64,000 nt of DNA from Periconia sp. R9002. Taxonomy: Eukaryota > Ascomycota > Dothideomycetes > Pleosporales > Periconiaceae. Under the pieces are notes generated by a model that had not been told where the DNA came from, ran no database searches, and saw only the letters and a list, made by a program, of their open reading frames with translations. Location: NCBI GenBank assembly GCA_023627715.1, contig JAMAHW010000002.1, forward strand, positions 310,001-374,000. Reading direction: 5' to 3'. This document shows positions 46,119 through 57,296 of this stretch, piece by piece; position 1 is the stretch's first letter, and each line of letters starts with the position of its first letter. The translations under genes were made by a program, and so were the position numbers.

Positions 46119-47224
46119 CTAAGCCGACGCAGAAACCACTTGACTCTGAACAACGCCACCGGCATTCTCTCTCAAACTGTGGCCTGCAACATGGAGTTGT
46201 CTAACCCTGGCTTTAACGTGCTCGCCAGCCTCGATAGGCTCAAATTTCGCAGGGGTCGACTCCGACACCAGCGCATCCAGCGGCTTCACCAACGTGCTGA
46301 GATTATAATGTCCAAAAAAGGCTAGCGAGTAGCGGCTTGGAATCTCAACATCGGGGTCGGTGGAGGTAGATGGTGGCTGGACCACTCGATGCATAGTGCT
46401 CGGGAGAATGCCGTTGAAGAAGCGAGATGTCAAATCGCCAACTGTCGTAACCACACGTAAGCGAGAAATCCAAACATCTCGCGCAAAATTCAAGACTCAC
46501 CATTTAGAACAGCACAATCGTCGATCCGGGGCACGTATTCGTACTTGCCGTCTCGTGTCATGACTTGCAGACCCTCCTTCGAGTCGTTGAACAGTAGCGT
46601 CAGGCATCCGTAATCGGTATGCGGGGCTGCTCGTGTCCTGAATTGGAATGCATCCGCTTTTGTCCCGGGATAGTGTAAGCAAGCAATGAAGTGGTTTTTT
46701 TCGGCGACGTAGGGGTGCAAGGTTTCTGGTGGCAGTCCCACTTCTTCTGCCAACGCAGACAGCAGTTCGAGGATCACGAGATGGCATGACTCGAAGAAGG
46801 CAACCAGGTCTTTACGCATGGCTTTGGAGTCTTCATCGTCGAGCCATTGGTTGGGCTTCTCGGTATCCTCGTCGTAATACATGCCGAAGAATTCCTTCAA
46901 ATCACTTGTCTTTGGATCTTTGGCTAGTTTCGCCGGGTTCGAATAGCCCTGGCTTGGCCCTCTTCCTTTGTCCAACTCTCCTTTGATCTTGATTTTCTCT
47001 TCTAAGGGCTTCGCAAAGAACTTTCTGGTGTGGTCGAAGAGGCCATCGATGGTAGCTTGATTAACACGTGGATGCTTCAGGTAAGCGAATCCAGTATCCT
47101 TCAAAGCGCTGTAGAGGCGGGAGCGTTCCTTCAGCGACAGGGGTGTGCGAGTATTCTGGGAGTCCCTGGAATCCAGAGCCTGATAGTCGATGATTGGTAG
47201 ATCCATCTTTCCAAAAGAAGCCAT
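46119..47224 (-). CDS. 2-oxoglutarate/Fe(II)-dependent dioxygenase
   Basis: Two exons: 47224-46501 and 46441-46119 (348 residues). The N-terminal DIOX_N-like part (LPIIDYQALDSRD, LKDTGFAYLKHPRV) precedes the jelly-roll core. The iron triad is His202 and Asp204 in APHTDYG, and His259 in MHRVV. The 2-oxoglutarate anchor is Arg278-x-Ser280 in SRYSLAFF. All are intact. The fold is that of the isopenicillin-N-synthase/thymine-dioxygenase-like superfamily, which hydroxylates or desaturates small molecules. It lies head to head with the acyl-CoA-ligase-like gene, 790 bp apart, which supports joint expression. The intron at 46500-46442 is 59 bp. Confidence 0.9.
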
Positions 47225-48015
47225 GCTTGCGATGTGACTGATCTTGCAGTGTTGTGTGTGTGTAATAATTGATAAACGCGTGTGTACTTGAGACTGAGAT
47301 TCTGATTCTATACTGTATTCTCTCCCTATTCAATGTCTGCGTCATTCTCTCATACTCTGGCATCTATATTATCTTCAGCTTGCCTCTTTACACATGCAGC
47401 TGTGATGGTGTGATTCACCGATCCTCTAGCAGTAAACGAACGTCCGGAGCTGAATACCACCCACCTCCGTTGCCTCCGCTCCGCGGTTGCAGCTGACGCT
47501 CAAACGTCAGCACATCCAACACACGACCGGGGAAGTGGAAATCCTGGCCCAACGGAGAAAACAACTAAATGCATAACATCTTTCGGAACACACTACCCGA
47601 CGAACGGCAGATGGAACATCAGCAATATGACGGCTTATCTCTACATGCTAGTCTAAACCATTTGCGATGGTTCATTACTTTCTTCTTCCGGGAATAACGC
47701 CGCTGATCGGTGTTACCTCATAATAGTTGCCACGAGGTAAAGGTGTAGTTAACGTAAACATCGCAAAACAAAGTCCTCCGAGACGAGTCCGGAGAACGAT
47801 GTTAGACGAGAGCAACATGGGTGTGTGGTATACTAACCCCCACATGCATGGTCCAACAAATCTCGAAACACCACTATAAACCACGAAGTCAACTTTTGTG
47901 GCGACGCGTAGAAGTGTATATTCGAGTCCTGGTTCTTGAAGGTCATTTTGCCAATACCCAATTCAACAAGAGATACAATACACTTTTTTTTTTTTCCAAA
48001 TTTCAACTATTCAAC
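47225..48015. promoter_or_regulatory. Divergent promoter between 2OG oxygenase and ligase genes
   Basis: About 790 bases. A T-run (47985-47996) lies just upstream of the ligase ATG. No regulator site is clear enough to name. Confidence 0.4.
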
Positions 48016-49785
48016 ATGAAGTTCATATCCAAACTTGCAGGGGTCGGGCGCCCTCGTACTGATGTCTTCACGTATCTTTTCGAGTCGCGTCGTTCATACC
48101 CGGCGGACCGCGTCTTGTATCGTGAGGATGAGTCTGGAGCAACATTGACGCTGGCCGAGTTGGAGCACAAGAGTCGTCAATTTGCTACCGTCTTGGTAGA
48201 ACGATTCAATATCCAAGTCATGGATCCCGTGGCCATCCTTGCCTCTGATTCTGTACGCAAAATGAAGTGACCTTGTTCAAAAACTACGTGCTGACTTTCG
48301 GTAAAGATTTACTATCCCATCGTGTATCTTGGTATCCTAGCAGCCGGCGCCACCGTCCAGCTTATCCCATTGCAAAAGGAGCTCGCTGTGCAAGATGTAG
48401 TTGCGCGCATGAAAGCAGCGGGCTCAAAACTTCTCATCACGAATGCCGCTATGCAAGATATGGCGAATGAAGCTAGCCAGCTATTGAGTGGCATTCCAGT
48501 CTACGATCCGTCTAAGGACGAAACTGCATTCTGTGACGAAACCCTTGAATTCCGCGGATTCACCATCAATGACCACAGCACTGCCGAGAGCACGGTGGGT
48601 TTTCTCAACCGGACCAGTGGTTCAACGGGCGGAAAAATGAAGACCGTCATCACCACTCACTCCCACTTCATCGCGGCATTAGAGGCGACCGTGCGGACTG
48701 TTCCCCAAAACACAGACCCGGACCAGGATGTATGGCTCTCGACGCTCTCTCTGGGCTTCTTCATCAATGCCAAGCTAAACATCGGTCTCAACCTCTTGCT
48801 CGGTATTCCCGTGGTCTTAATGAACGAACCCTTCCATGCCGCCAACTTCGACATCATTGGTCGCCACCGCATCTCCTTCCTCTTCATCCCGCCACCAGTC
48901 GCGATTTCCATCGCGGGGATGAGCCTCGAAGATGCGAAAAAAGTAGACGTCAGCAGCGTGAAATGGCTGTTATCAGCTGGCGCGGCTATGCACGAAGGCG
49001 TTTCCAAAGCCGTGTCTAAGAATCTCAACGACGCGCATTTGGATCTGGAATGGGGCACTTCGGAGACGCTGCTCATTGCAATGCAAATGGACGGGCACTC
49101 TTCGCCACCCGGTTCTGCGGGACGTCTTGTCAACGGGATCGAAGCCATGGTCGTCGATACGTACACCGGAGAACCTGTTGGTCCCGGGGTCGACGGTGAA
49201 ATTCTCGTGAGAAACAGCGTCGCGCGATTTGCGGGTTACAAGGGAGATCAAGCGGCGAATCAGTCTACGTTTGACGGCGATGGGTGGTTTCACAGCGGCG
49301 ACTACGGCTACATTGATGATAACAACAACGTTTTCATCAAAGACAGGATGAAAGAGCTCATCAGAGTCGGTAGCGGATACGGCGTCCACATCTCCGCTGT
49401 AGAGCTCGAATCCGCTATTTTCGAACACCCCGCTGTCGCGGAAGTGATTGTGACTGGGGTTCCAGATCCCAGAGTTGGATTGGATTTGCCTACCGCGTTT
49501 GTCATTTTATCGTTGGAATGGCAAAACCGTAGAGCAGAGGCTCTGTTGAGTTTGCAGCAGTGGGCAAAGCAACGTCTGGTCGGGCTACAGACCTTGACCG
49601 GTGGGTTCGTTATCGTTGACAAGTTTCCACTCATTGGATTCAAGATTAATAGACGGGCTTTGAAGGCACTGGCTACAGCTACGAAGACTATGGAACAGAC
49701 TACACTGGAGCAGGCGAGGGCGCTGGAGCAGAACACACAGATGTTGGATTCGGAGAGATCTTCTCTCATGACTACTGCGGTATGA
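48016..49785 (+). CDS. AMP-forming acyl-CoA ligase-like enzyme
   Basis: Two exons: 48016-48252 and 48307-49785 (571 residues). The adenylation signature A3 is RTSGSTGGKMKTVITTH, retaining the lysine in a slightly divergent loop. A5 is LEWGTSETLLI. A7-A8 is GWFHSGDYGYID followed by KDRMKELIRVGSGYGVHISA, in which the usual GFQVAP-like segment is changed. The C-terminal catalytic lysine sits in FPLIGFKINRRAL. This resembles 4-coumarate:CoA-ligase-like or adenylate-forming enzymes of fungal metabolite loci. The acid substrate cannot be inferred. The intron at 48253-48306 has a CTGAC branch. I see no carrier-protein domain, so it is a stand-alone ligase. Confidence 0.88.
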
Positions 49786-50786
49786 TTTCTGGATAGTAAA
49801 TCAGATCTTGCATTTCACATTTAATGAATGTCCATGAGAATTTTGTTTCAACTACTTCTACGATATTTTTTCCTCGCAGTACATGTCAACTACCGTTTGA
49901 TTATAATTGTACCTGTTATTCTTACCTACTGAACTTGCAATGAGAACACCAAGATATTTTGTCCCCCGTGAATACAAGTTGGCGCCGGGCGACAAATCCA
50001 ATCTGGCAATCACGCCACTCTACAGTTTTGTCTGAAATACTGCATTCAACTCCAAACTCACTTATCTCTGCCATATCTCTGCCGTTCAAGACTTTACTAT
50101 GTTTGGAAGGATCGAACGTAATAGAATATACGACGATAGCCTCTCCTATATCAAAACCCCCCACGCGGACCACTGGAGGATCGTCGTACGGCCTATCCAT
50201 TTTCGTCTCCTTAAAAGGTCGTCAAAAAGACGAGCCGGACGCCACCAACGTAGGGGTATGGAAATTTCCGACCCTCACGATGCAATATGTTGTCACCTAC
50301 ATATGCATGAACTGCCGCGAATGTAACACAAAATGCCGTTTTTTCCAAGAGATAAGGACATGACAGTTACACAGACGTAACGGTTATTGACCAAATTGGA
50401 AGTCACGGAGCAGTGCGTCGTGTCGAGGGGAGATCTACGCGCCGCTGACAATGTATTCCGTGGTGGTACGGAGCTATTCGTAACCAGGGGTATTCGTATC
50501 ACGGAGTCGAAGTGGCGGCATGATATCGTTGAGCAGATCCCAAGTACGCCAATCGGTGTGATAGTCGGTCCTTTTGAGCATGTTGAGCCCGCGTCAACGG
50601 CCTGGAACTCGTATGCTCAATCGCAAATATTCCCGGCATTCCAGTCCGGCGAAGTGAAACGGTGTGCCTAATATAATACATTGGTCACCAAGTGGTACCC
50701 ATACTCGCCCATTGTGAGAGCAAAGAACATCTTTCTGCTGATTAGAAAACTTTTTTCCTCGTCTGTTTGATTTCTCTGGATTCAAC
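49786..50786. other. Intergenic
   Basis: 1 kb upstream of the DAHP synthase gene. A minus-strand frame at 49922-50200 (92 codons) was considered and rejected. Nothing else recognised. Confidence 0.5.
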
Positions 50787-52175
50787 ATGAATGACGCCGG
50801 GGCTGCTTCAACTGCTAGTCCGGCTTGGTCAGCGACCTCGTGGAAGGGCAAACCCATGGCTCAACCCATTGAGTATGATGACCAGGAACATCTCGCCGAA
50901 GTCATCAAAAGACTTGAAAACTTGCCTGATTTGGTGCCAAGATATGAGATTGACCAACTGTCGTTGTTGATGCGATTCGCGGCCCAAGGCCAACTCTTCT
51001 TCATCCAAGGCGGTGATTGTGCGGAAGCTTTTTCTGACATCAGGCCGCACATCATCAAGTCGAAGCAGGATCTCTTGATTGATCAAGCGGAAATTCTTTC
51101 GGATGGGCTTGGGGTGCCAGTGGTTCCTATTGGACGTATAGCAGGTCAATATTCGAAGCCAAGGTCAAGCTGCTTCGAAACCCTCTCTTGCGGTTCAGTG
51201 GTAAACGCTGTAAGTTCGTCTCCAATGATGTGTGCCAGGTCGATGTTGACACAGTTTCAGTTCCGAGGCGACAATATCAACGCGCCTGATAAAACCTTCA
51301 GAAGCCCGGATCCAGAGCGTCTTTGTATGGGATATCACTTCTCGGCCGTGACTTTGGCTGCGCTGCGCACTTTGCGCAATCGTAACGAGAATGCAATCAA
51401 CGCAGCGATCCGCCCATCTAGTGGTGTTTTCACCTCCCATGAAGCGCTGCATCTGCCTCTTGAAAGTTCAATGACCCGACACGCGTATAATACCTCGGCA
51501 CATATGCTGTGGATTGGAGAGCGTACGCGGCAGATATCCGGAGCTCATGTCGAGTACATGCGCGGTCTTCGAAATCCAGTGGGGATCAAAATCGGTCCTT
51601 CCACGAGTCCAGCCGATATCGTCGAGCTGTTGGATACGCTGAATCCTAATAAAGTGGTTGGAAAGAATGTGATCATCACTCGGTTAGGAGCGAAGAACGT
51701 CAAAGATAAGCTGCCGGACCTGGTCAAAGCAGTACGCGCTTCGGGCCATTTGCCGGTGTGGCTTTGCGATCCCTGCCACGGCAACACTTACGCCACACCG
51801 TCTAAGATCAAGACAAGGTTTGTCGAAGACATGCTTGAAGAATTGAAAACAACGTTCATGGTTCATTCCGAGAATGGGTCGGTCCTTGGGGGCATACACT
51901 TGGAAGAAACAGGCGAAGACGACGTGACTGAATGCATCGAGCGTGCTTCTACCACTCTGGACACTGCCGAATTTCCTCAGTACCGTACAACGTGCGATCC
52001 GCGCCTCTCCAAAAGACAAGGAATAGAATTCGTGAAAGCATACGCCAATTTCTTCCGCAGCCAGTCCTCAAGGGCCAAGGTACGCATGCCTGCTGAGGTT
52101 TTCGATATGCCAAGTGAAGCGCGAAATATCCTAGCAGAGGAGGGTGTGTCCGTATCACTGAAAGTTAAAGCGTAG
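50787..52175 (+). CDS. Class II 3-deoxy-D-arabino-heptulosonate 7-phosphate synthase
   Basis: Two exons: 50787-51209 and 51261-52175 (445 residues). The frame is open straight through, but 51210-51260 is a 51-bp intron of 17 codons with a GTAAGT donor, a GTTGAC-like branch and a TTTCAG acceptor. Removing it restores SVVNAFRGDNINAPD, the family's usual continuous text. The metal-site cysteine is Cys78 in QGGDCAEAF. SHEALHLPLE, HMLWIGERTRQ, GPSTSPADIVELLD, WLCDPCHGNT and GSVLGGIHLEETGEDDVTEC are all typical. The enzyme condenses phosphoenolpyruvate and erythrose 4-phosphate, the entry to the shikimate pathway. Fungal primary metabolism mostly uses class I enzymes, so a class II copy beside a ligase and oxygenase suggests a metabolite role (inference). 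Confidence 0.92.
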   Translation: MNDAGAASTASPAWSATSWKGKPMAQPIEYDDQEHLAEVIKRLENLPDLVPRYEIDQLSLLMRFAAQGQLFFIQGGDCAEAFSDIRPHIIKSKQDLLIDQAEILSDGLGVPVVPIGRIAGQYSKPRSSCFETLSCGSVVNAVSSSPMMCARSMLTQFQFRGDNINAPDKTFRSPDPERLCMGYHFSAVTLAALRTLRNRNENAINAAIRPSSGVFTSHEALHLPLESSMTRHAYNTSAHMLWIGERTRQISGAHVEYMRGLRNPVGIKIGPSTSPADIVELLDTLNPNKVVGKNVIITRLGAKNVKDKLPDLVKAVRASGHLPVWLCDPCHGNTYATPSKIKTRFVEDMLEELKTTFMVHSENGSVLGGIHLEETGEDDVTECIERASTTLDTAEFPQYRTTCDPRLSKRQGIEFVKAYANFFRSQSSRAKVRMPAEVFDMPSEARNILAEEGVSVSLKVKA

Positions 52176-52874
52176 GACGGAAGGACAAGAGGTAGCTACC
52201 GGCTTGCATATGGGGATCATTGTGAAGCGTATTTAGACCTCGATAGATCAAAACATTCCTTTTGTTCTGCCACTGAGAGCTTGACTTTTTTTAACCAAGT
52301 TGAATGAATACCGTCGTATTAAAACCGAAATATCAAATGGTGTTATGATCTACTGCCAAACTGTGAACTTTTGAAGCCGAAATACCGGAGCATGTCGTAA
52401 GTTCAACTAAAATATTTTTAAGGGTGTGAGGGAAGCGGAGAGGCACTTCAAACTGCTATCCTACCCTGCAGTATATCCAACCTAGGCCAGTACATGAATT
52501 GGTGGATGAGCAAATTACCATATAGAGCCAGAATTATCGCTGGAATTTTTGGGCATTGGTCTACACCGACACTCAACACATTTGCGGATTTAAAGGCTGT
52601 AACTTTATTAGCAGCAGAACCTCTATCTAGTTGCGCTCATTACTTACTCATAACGATTGTAAATTGCAGTCACACCTAGCACTACGAGTGAGGAAAACAC
52701 GTGAGTCCAAAAACAAGTATAGACATTACTTCATCCTAACTCCCAAACTCTACGCCAGGAAACCAACTTCAAGCTTCAACACCAACCATTACCAACTCCA
52801 ACTTTAAATACCAGGTCCCTGCCCCTTTCAATTCACCTACACAAAGCCCAAGCAATTCTTGAATAATGTCTGCT
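52176..52874. other. Intergenic, convergent 3' ends
   Basis: Between the DAHP synthase and FAS1 genes. Nothing recognised. Confidence 0.5.
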
Positions 52875-54277
52875 TTACAACAGAACAGCAGCAGCCCCCA
52901 AAGCAACACACAAACTCAACCCCATACCCGGAACCACGAAAGTCATCCCCGCAGCCCCCATATACGGTGCAGGCGTCGCACTCGCCGCAGCAGTCGTGGT
53001 GGTGGCAGCACTAGTAGGTTTAGGCGCAACGGCCGCAATTGTCTGCAGCAAAACCGGCGTAGTGGTGTACGGCATAGCATCGAGGGCGAAACTCACACTT
53101 GAGAAGGGGAGCTGTTCGACTCGGGTTGCGCTGGGGAAGGCGAGACGCTCGGAGGCGGGCGTTGAGGGTTTCAATGAAGAGCGGTCAAAGGGAGCGGGAG
53201 CGAGGACGCTGGACGAGTGAGAGGTGTTAGCTTCATTTCTGAGATGGAGATAGAGAAAGGCGGAAATGAGGACGGAGTAGACCTACTTGTCAATAACGTG
53301 CGCGACACCATTGTACAAGATAGTGTTAGGAAACGTTATCTTTGCACCATTCACCCACGCGCTCCCATCTGGTAGCACAGTGAATGCCAATTCCGTACCC
53401 TGCAAGCTCTTCACGGTAACATTCCCCAGTGACGGTGAGAAGATAACATTGTTAGGGATGACGTGATACTTCAGCACTTCTTGAAGGGTGGTCTGGTTAG
53501 CAGATTGCAGAACCGAGCCGATAGACTTGAAGGCGTCGTCTGTCGGTACGAAGATGGTAAAGTCGGAGATGTTGAGCCCGGACACGTCATCACCGGTCAG
53601 CCCAAAGGAGATGTTGAGGGACGCTGCTTCCAAGGCGGCGTTAAAGGCGCGGTACCCGGCGCGGTAGGTGAATAGTTCCAAGGGAGCGCCGAAGGAGAGA
53701 ACAGTGTCGATCTTGTGGATGGTGATGCCGGCGCCGAGTGTGATATCCTGCTGTTGTGTCAATGAACGGTACATGTAGGGAGGGAAGTAGGTGTACATAC
53801 TGCTTGAGTAACAGTAGATATTGTCTGCTCTCCGGATAAGACACAGACGTCTTTCCTATTCTTAACAAGGCCGTTGTATGCGCCTCCTGTAAAATTAGAG
53901 AAGGGTTGAATTGCAGATATATACGAGTCATCGAGTAAGGTCTGCGCAAAAGTAGGGATATCTGTGATGACTTTTGAAGGATAAACGCCCTTGAAAACAT
54001 GATTTGCGAGAAGAGCACCAATTGCAATAGTGTCGTTGCGAATTTCGATGGCTTGCCCTTCGGGAATGTCTCGAGGCACTTTTGCAAAGGCATCGTTGGT
54101 CGGAGCGAAAATGGTAATGTTGGACGCTGCGGAGAGTTTCCCGGCCAGTCCGTCTACGAGGCCTACGAGCTCGAGAAGCGTGCTAAGATCAGGCTGAGAA
54201 GCGAGGAGAGCTCCGAGATCTCCTTGGGCCAAGCAAGAGCCTGCCATGAGGGCATACGACCAGAATGAGGGGCGCAT
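52875..54277 (-). CDS. Secreted two-domain fasciclin (FAS1) protein, probably GPI-anchored
   Basis: Three exons read downward: 54277-53801, 53747-53287 and 53208-52875 (423 residues). A signal peptide (MRPSFWSYALMAGSCLAQG) opens the chain. FAS1 unit 1 has ASNITIFAPTNDAFAKVP and ends near the first intron. Unit 2 has ISDFTIFVPTDDAFKSIG, YHVIPNNVIFSP and GVAHVIDN. A Ser/Thr/Ala-rich linker (TSAATTTTAAASATPAP) and a hydrophobic tail (LSLCVALGAAAVLL) finish the protein, as in GPI-anchored surface proteins. The likely role is adhesion or cell-wall association. Several NxT/NxS sites are present. All junctions keep frame. Confidence 0.9.
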
Positions 54278-54894
54278 GATGAAGGGAGTTGGAACTGCGT
54301 CGGAAATGAACGGGAAGGTTTTGAGTCTGTGAGAAGTGTATCTATGAAAGATGATACTTAGAAGCAGGTAACTGAAGCTGTTGATGTGATACTGTTGTGA
54401 TTTCCTTCATCTTCAAACGAATACTGCCTCTTTATACAACAGCTCCTCCCACGCAGCCGCACGAGAACATGTACAGCCTCAATTTGAAACGTTTCCAAAC
54501 TGACCATTATGACGATTAGACACGATGAATATGGCAAACAACAAAATGTACGATCCCGAAGTTTCCAAAAATCTTGCTCTCATACTCGATTCGCGATACA
54601 ATAACTATCATCTGGTTAGTCGCTTGGGGGCGCCCCGGCCCGCAAGGGTCACAGCCACTAGACTAACGGTCAATCGGACAGGGAACACACTAAGCGCTGC
54701 GGAGAACGGCAAAATTTCACCGGCAGGCATTATCAGGGAGGCAATGAAATGATTCGTTCTGATTATAGGTTACACTTAGCCATTGGCTGATAGATTTCGT
54801 GGAGAAGAAGGTATACCAACTTAAATTCACACTTGCCTACTACGTACTTTGACGGTGAGTTTTGACCGATTGGGTGGATATCTTTACTTCCCAT
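54278..54894. other. Intergenic
   Basis: Promoter of the FAS1 gene and 3' region of the Zn2Cys6 gene, both on the minus strand. Nothing recognised. Confidence 0.5.
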
Positions 54895-56493
54895 TCAATA
54901 CGTCATCTGCTCGTGTCGTAGTTCAACATTTGCCTTGTACCGCTGCACAATAGCATTAAAATCCTTATACCACTGCTCAAGCCAACCCGTAGCATCAATC
55001 ATGCGCGTGGTATAACAGCTCATAGTCGGATCAGCCGCCTTCAGCTTCGCCGCCAGTCCCTGCAGCTTCACTCCATACTGCTCGATCAGCAAACCATCTG
55101 CAGGTACAAACTGTCCATACGTGTTCGCTGGATCCGTAGCGGCAACGAATATTGTAACCAACACAAACAGCGAATAAAGTACTTTCGGTGCGAAGCAGAA
55201 CGTGGGTAGACCGAAGACCAGAAAAGGATCCATTTCTCCGGCCAAGTCAATAACAGCGTGGCAGTGATGGATAAGTGACTGGAATGTAGTTACCAGAGGG
55301 GGTATGCAGGTGGTGGGTTTTGGAAAGTCTTTAACTGGGATGCGACCTGGGATGTAAGGCGCTGTGAACGCGTGTTGGTTTGTGGGGGTGTGAAGCACGA
55401 GTTCGTATGTGAGGATCATAGCGATATGATGCCAGACTTTGAGGGTTTGCGATGATGCGAGCGTAGCTGGGACCTGGGCTGCCCAGCGATCTACTTTGGT
55501 CCGCAAGAACTCCATGGCGGCATGCGTATTGTAATTGTTTCCATCTATGAAACTACCTATCCGGCAAAGATGCAGTTGATCGACGATTTCCTCGTGCACC
55601 CGTGCAATACGAACGATCTGACAAAGCAGAATATCGGGTAGTGATCCATTGTCTTCTAGGTGTGACACACACTCTTCGTGATGGGAGTCCCAAGGAGTAG
55701 CATGAGGGCGGCGAGTTTGGAGAGAAGATGCTGAGAGGAGAAGGTAGCAGGAAAGCCAAGTTCGTCGCGCTTCTAGCGATGTAGGATCCTCGTGGTGCGA
55801 GAAGTATGCCACTGGAGATGGCTGCAATGAAGGTCCAGCGATTCCCAAGTCAATAGCCATGTCGGCAGCCAATTGGGCGATTTGGTAGCAACTTCCTTGG
55901 TAACCTTTACGCGTGGTCTTGCTCCAGAATGCCGTTATTAGTAATGCCTGCACAAGCTCAATAGATCTCTGTCCTCTCGTGATGACTTCGTCGGCTAGAA
56001 CGCGTACTGTTTCTCGTATAAGCTCATCATGCACGGCCAGGTCAGTCCCTTGCTCTTTTTGAGTGCGGCAATACGCCAGCACAGACAGTAAGAGAACCGG
56101 AGATTTTGCGCGAATGGCATCCAAATCGGTATCGAGCCGGATCGCCGGCCAAACGGCTCCCACCTGCTGTGCATACACATCCAGTAGGTATTGTTGTTTC
56201 TCTAGTGGGATGCGGGCATCTACAAACGATAAAATGGCATCGTGGGTATCGTCAAGTAGGCTACTGGGCGATTGGCTCGGCGTCCTGCTATTGCTCTGCT
56301 CGCGCAATGCTATCTTGAGCTCTTCAACTTGTGTCTCAAGCTCCTGAATGCGATCACGCTGGAGACGTGGCGCCGCCGGCGTGCATTCTAGGTTATAACG
56401 GTTACACCGTTCGCACGCGCCCACACCTGCGGTTACGTCGCATTTTATTTTCAGCCGATGGCATTCTTCGCAGGCTCGAGACCGTTTTTTCAT
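54895..56493 (-). CDS. Zn2Cys6 transcription factor with leucine-zipper-like coil
   Basis: Single exon, 532 residues. The zinc cluster is at the extreme N-terminus: RACEECHRLKIKCDV, then ACERCNRYNLEC. A coiled coil follows (RDRIQELETQVEELKIALRE), the usual dimerisation element. The middle homology region includes RRTWLSCYLLLSASSLQTRR. This is a typical fungal pathway or stress regulator; its target is unknown. The position next to an SDR, a second Zn2Cys6 gene and an acyltransferase could mean local control. Confidence 0.92.
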   Translation of the reverse strand: MKKRSRACEECHRLKIKCDVTAGVGACERCNRYNLECTPAAPRLQRDRIQELETQVEELKIALREQSNSRTPSQSPSSLLDDTHDAILSFVDARIPLEKQQYLLDVYAQQVGAVWPAIRLDTDLDAIRAKSPVLLLSVLAYCRTQKEQGTDLAVHDELIRETVRVLADEVITRGQRSIELVQALLITAFWSKTTRKGYQGSCYQIAQLAADMAIDLGIAGPSLQPSPVAYFSHHEDPTSLEARRTWLSCYLLLSASSLQTRRPHATPWDSHHEECVSHLEDNGSLPDILLCQIVRIARVHEEIVDQLHLCRIGSFIDGNNYNTHAAMEFLRTKVDRWAAQVPATLASSQTLKVWHHIAMILTYELVLHTPTNQHAFTAPYIPGRIPVKDFPKPTTCIPPLVTTFQSLIHHCHAVIDLAGEMDPFLVFGLPTFCFAPKVLYSLFVLVTIFVAATDPANTYGQFVPADGLLIEQYGVKLQGLAAKLKAADPTMSCYTTRMIDATGWLEQWYKDFNAIVQRYKANVELRHEQMTY

Positions 56494-57296
56494 GTCTCAA
56501 AAAAGTGACGATTGAGAGTACAAATTGCGTAGACACTAGAAAATGAGCACATTGACTACATACACCAAAGATTGCAGGTGAAACCTCGCCCGCCAACACA
56601 GCAAGCAGAGTGTGGCTATGCTGCTGGTGGATTTAGCCCCCATTGCCCTTATCCGCGTCATAGACTCAACGATAACGGCTGTAATGCGGATTTTCTGCAC
56701 GCATTTGTATTAGCTGTATGGGCTATCCCCTAAATATCCGGACATAAACCTTGTTCGGCTTAATATGCACGGTACACAGGGTATTTTGAAGCTGTCAAAT
56801 GTTAATATGTTTCAGAAGTTTGGTGAGTTAATCTCGTGAATTCAATGTCGTAAATCAATCCGTCCTAGAGTCATACTTAGTCCATCTTCTGGGCGTAGGC
56901 TTTGTTAAAATATCGGCACAACGGAATGGACGATTCAGAGTAGTGATTGATCGATGCAAATACTATCGCAGTCAGAAATGAGACGAGACCCAAGTTTCAA
57001 TATGTCACTTCACGTACATGCCTGCACATATTGATACAATTGAACAACGGACGTTCAGAACATCCATAGACTACTGTATATGTCTCAGTTCGAAGAAAAA
57101 TCATGTGACATCAAAACCTGCTGTGCAATATATGAATTTTCACTTACACTTCCACGTCAGAATCTGTGCAGATGTAAAGTGTTGCCGAATTATTCTCTCC
57201 CATGATTGATATAATCAAAAGCCACTGAAATTCCCCAGATGACTCATAACGATTGATTAAATGTGTACATCAATGATACCGACGTATTTGGGAACC
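56494..57296. other. Intergenic
   Basis: AT-rich promoter region of the regulator on one side and 3' region of the SDR gene on the other. No gene or repeat recognised. Confidence 0.5.

Noticed and set aside
49922..50200. 92-codon minus-strand frame
   Set aside because: Composition is protein-like, but it has no domain and no supporting exon on either side.
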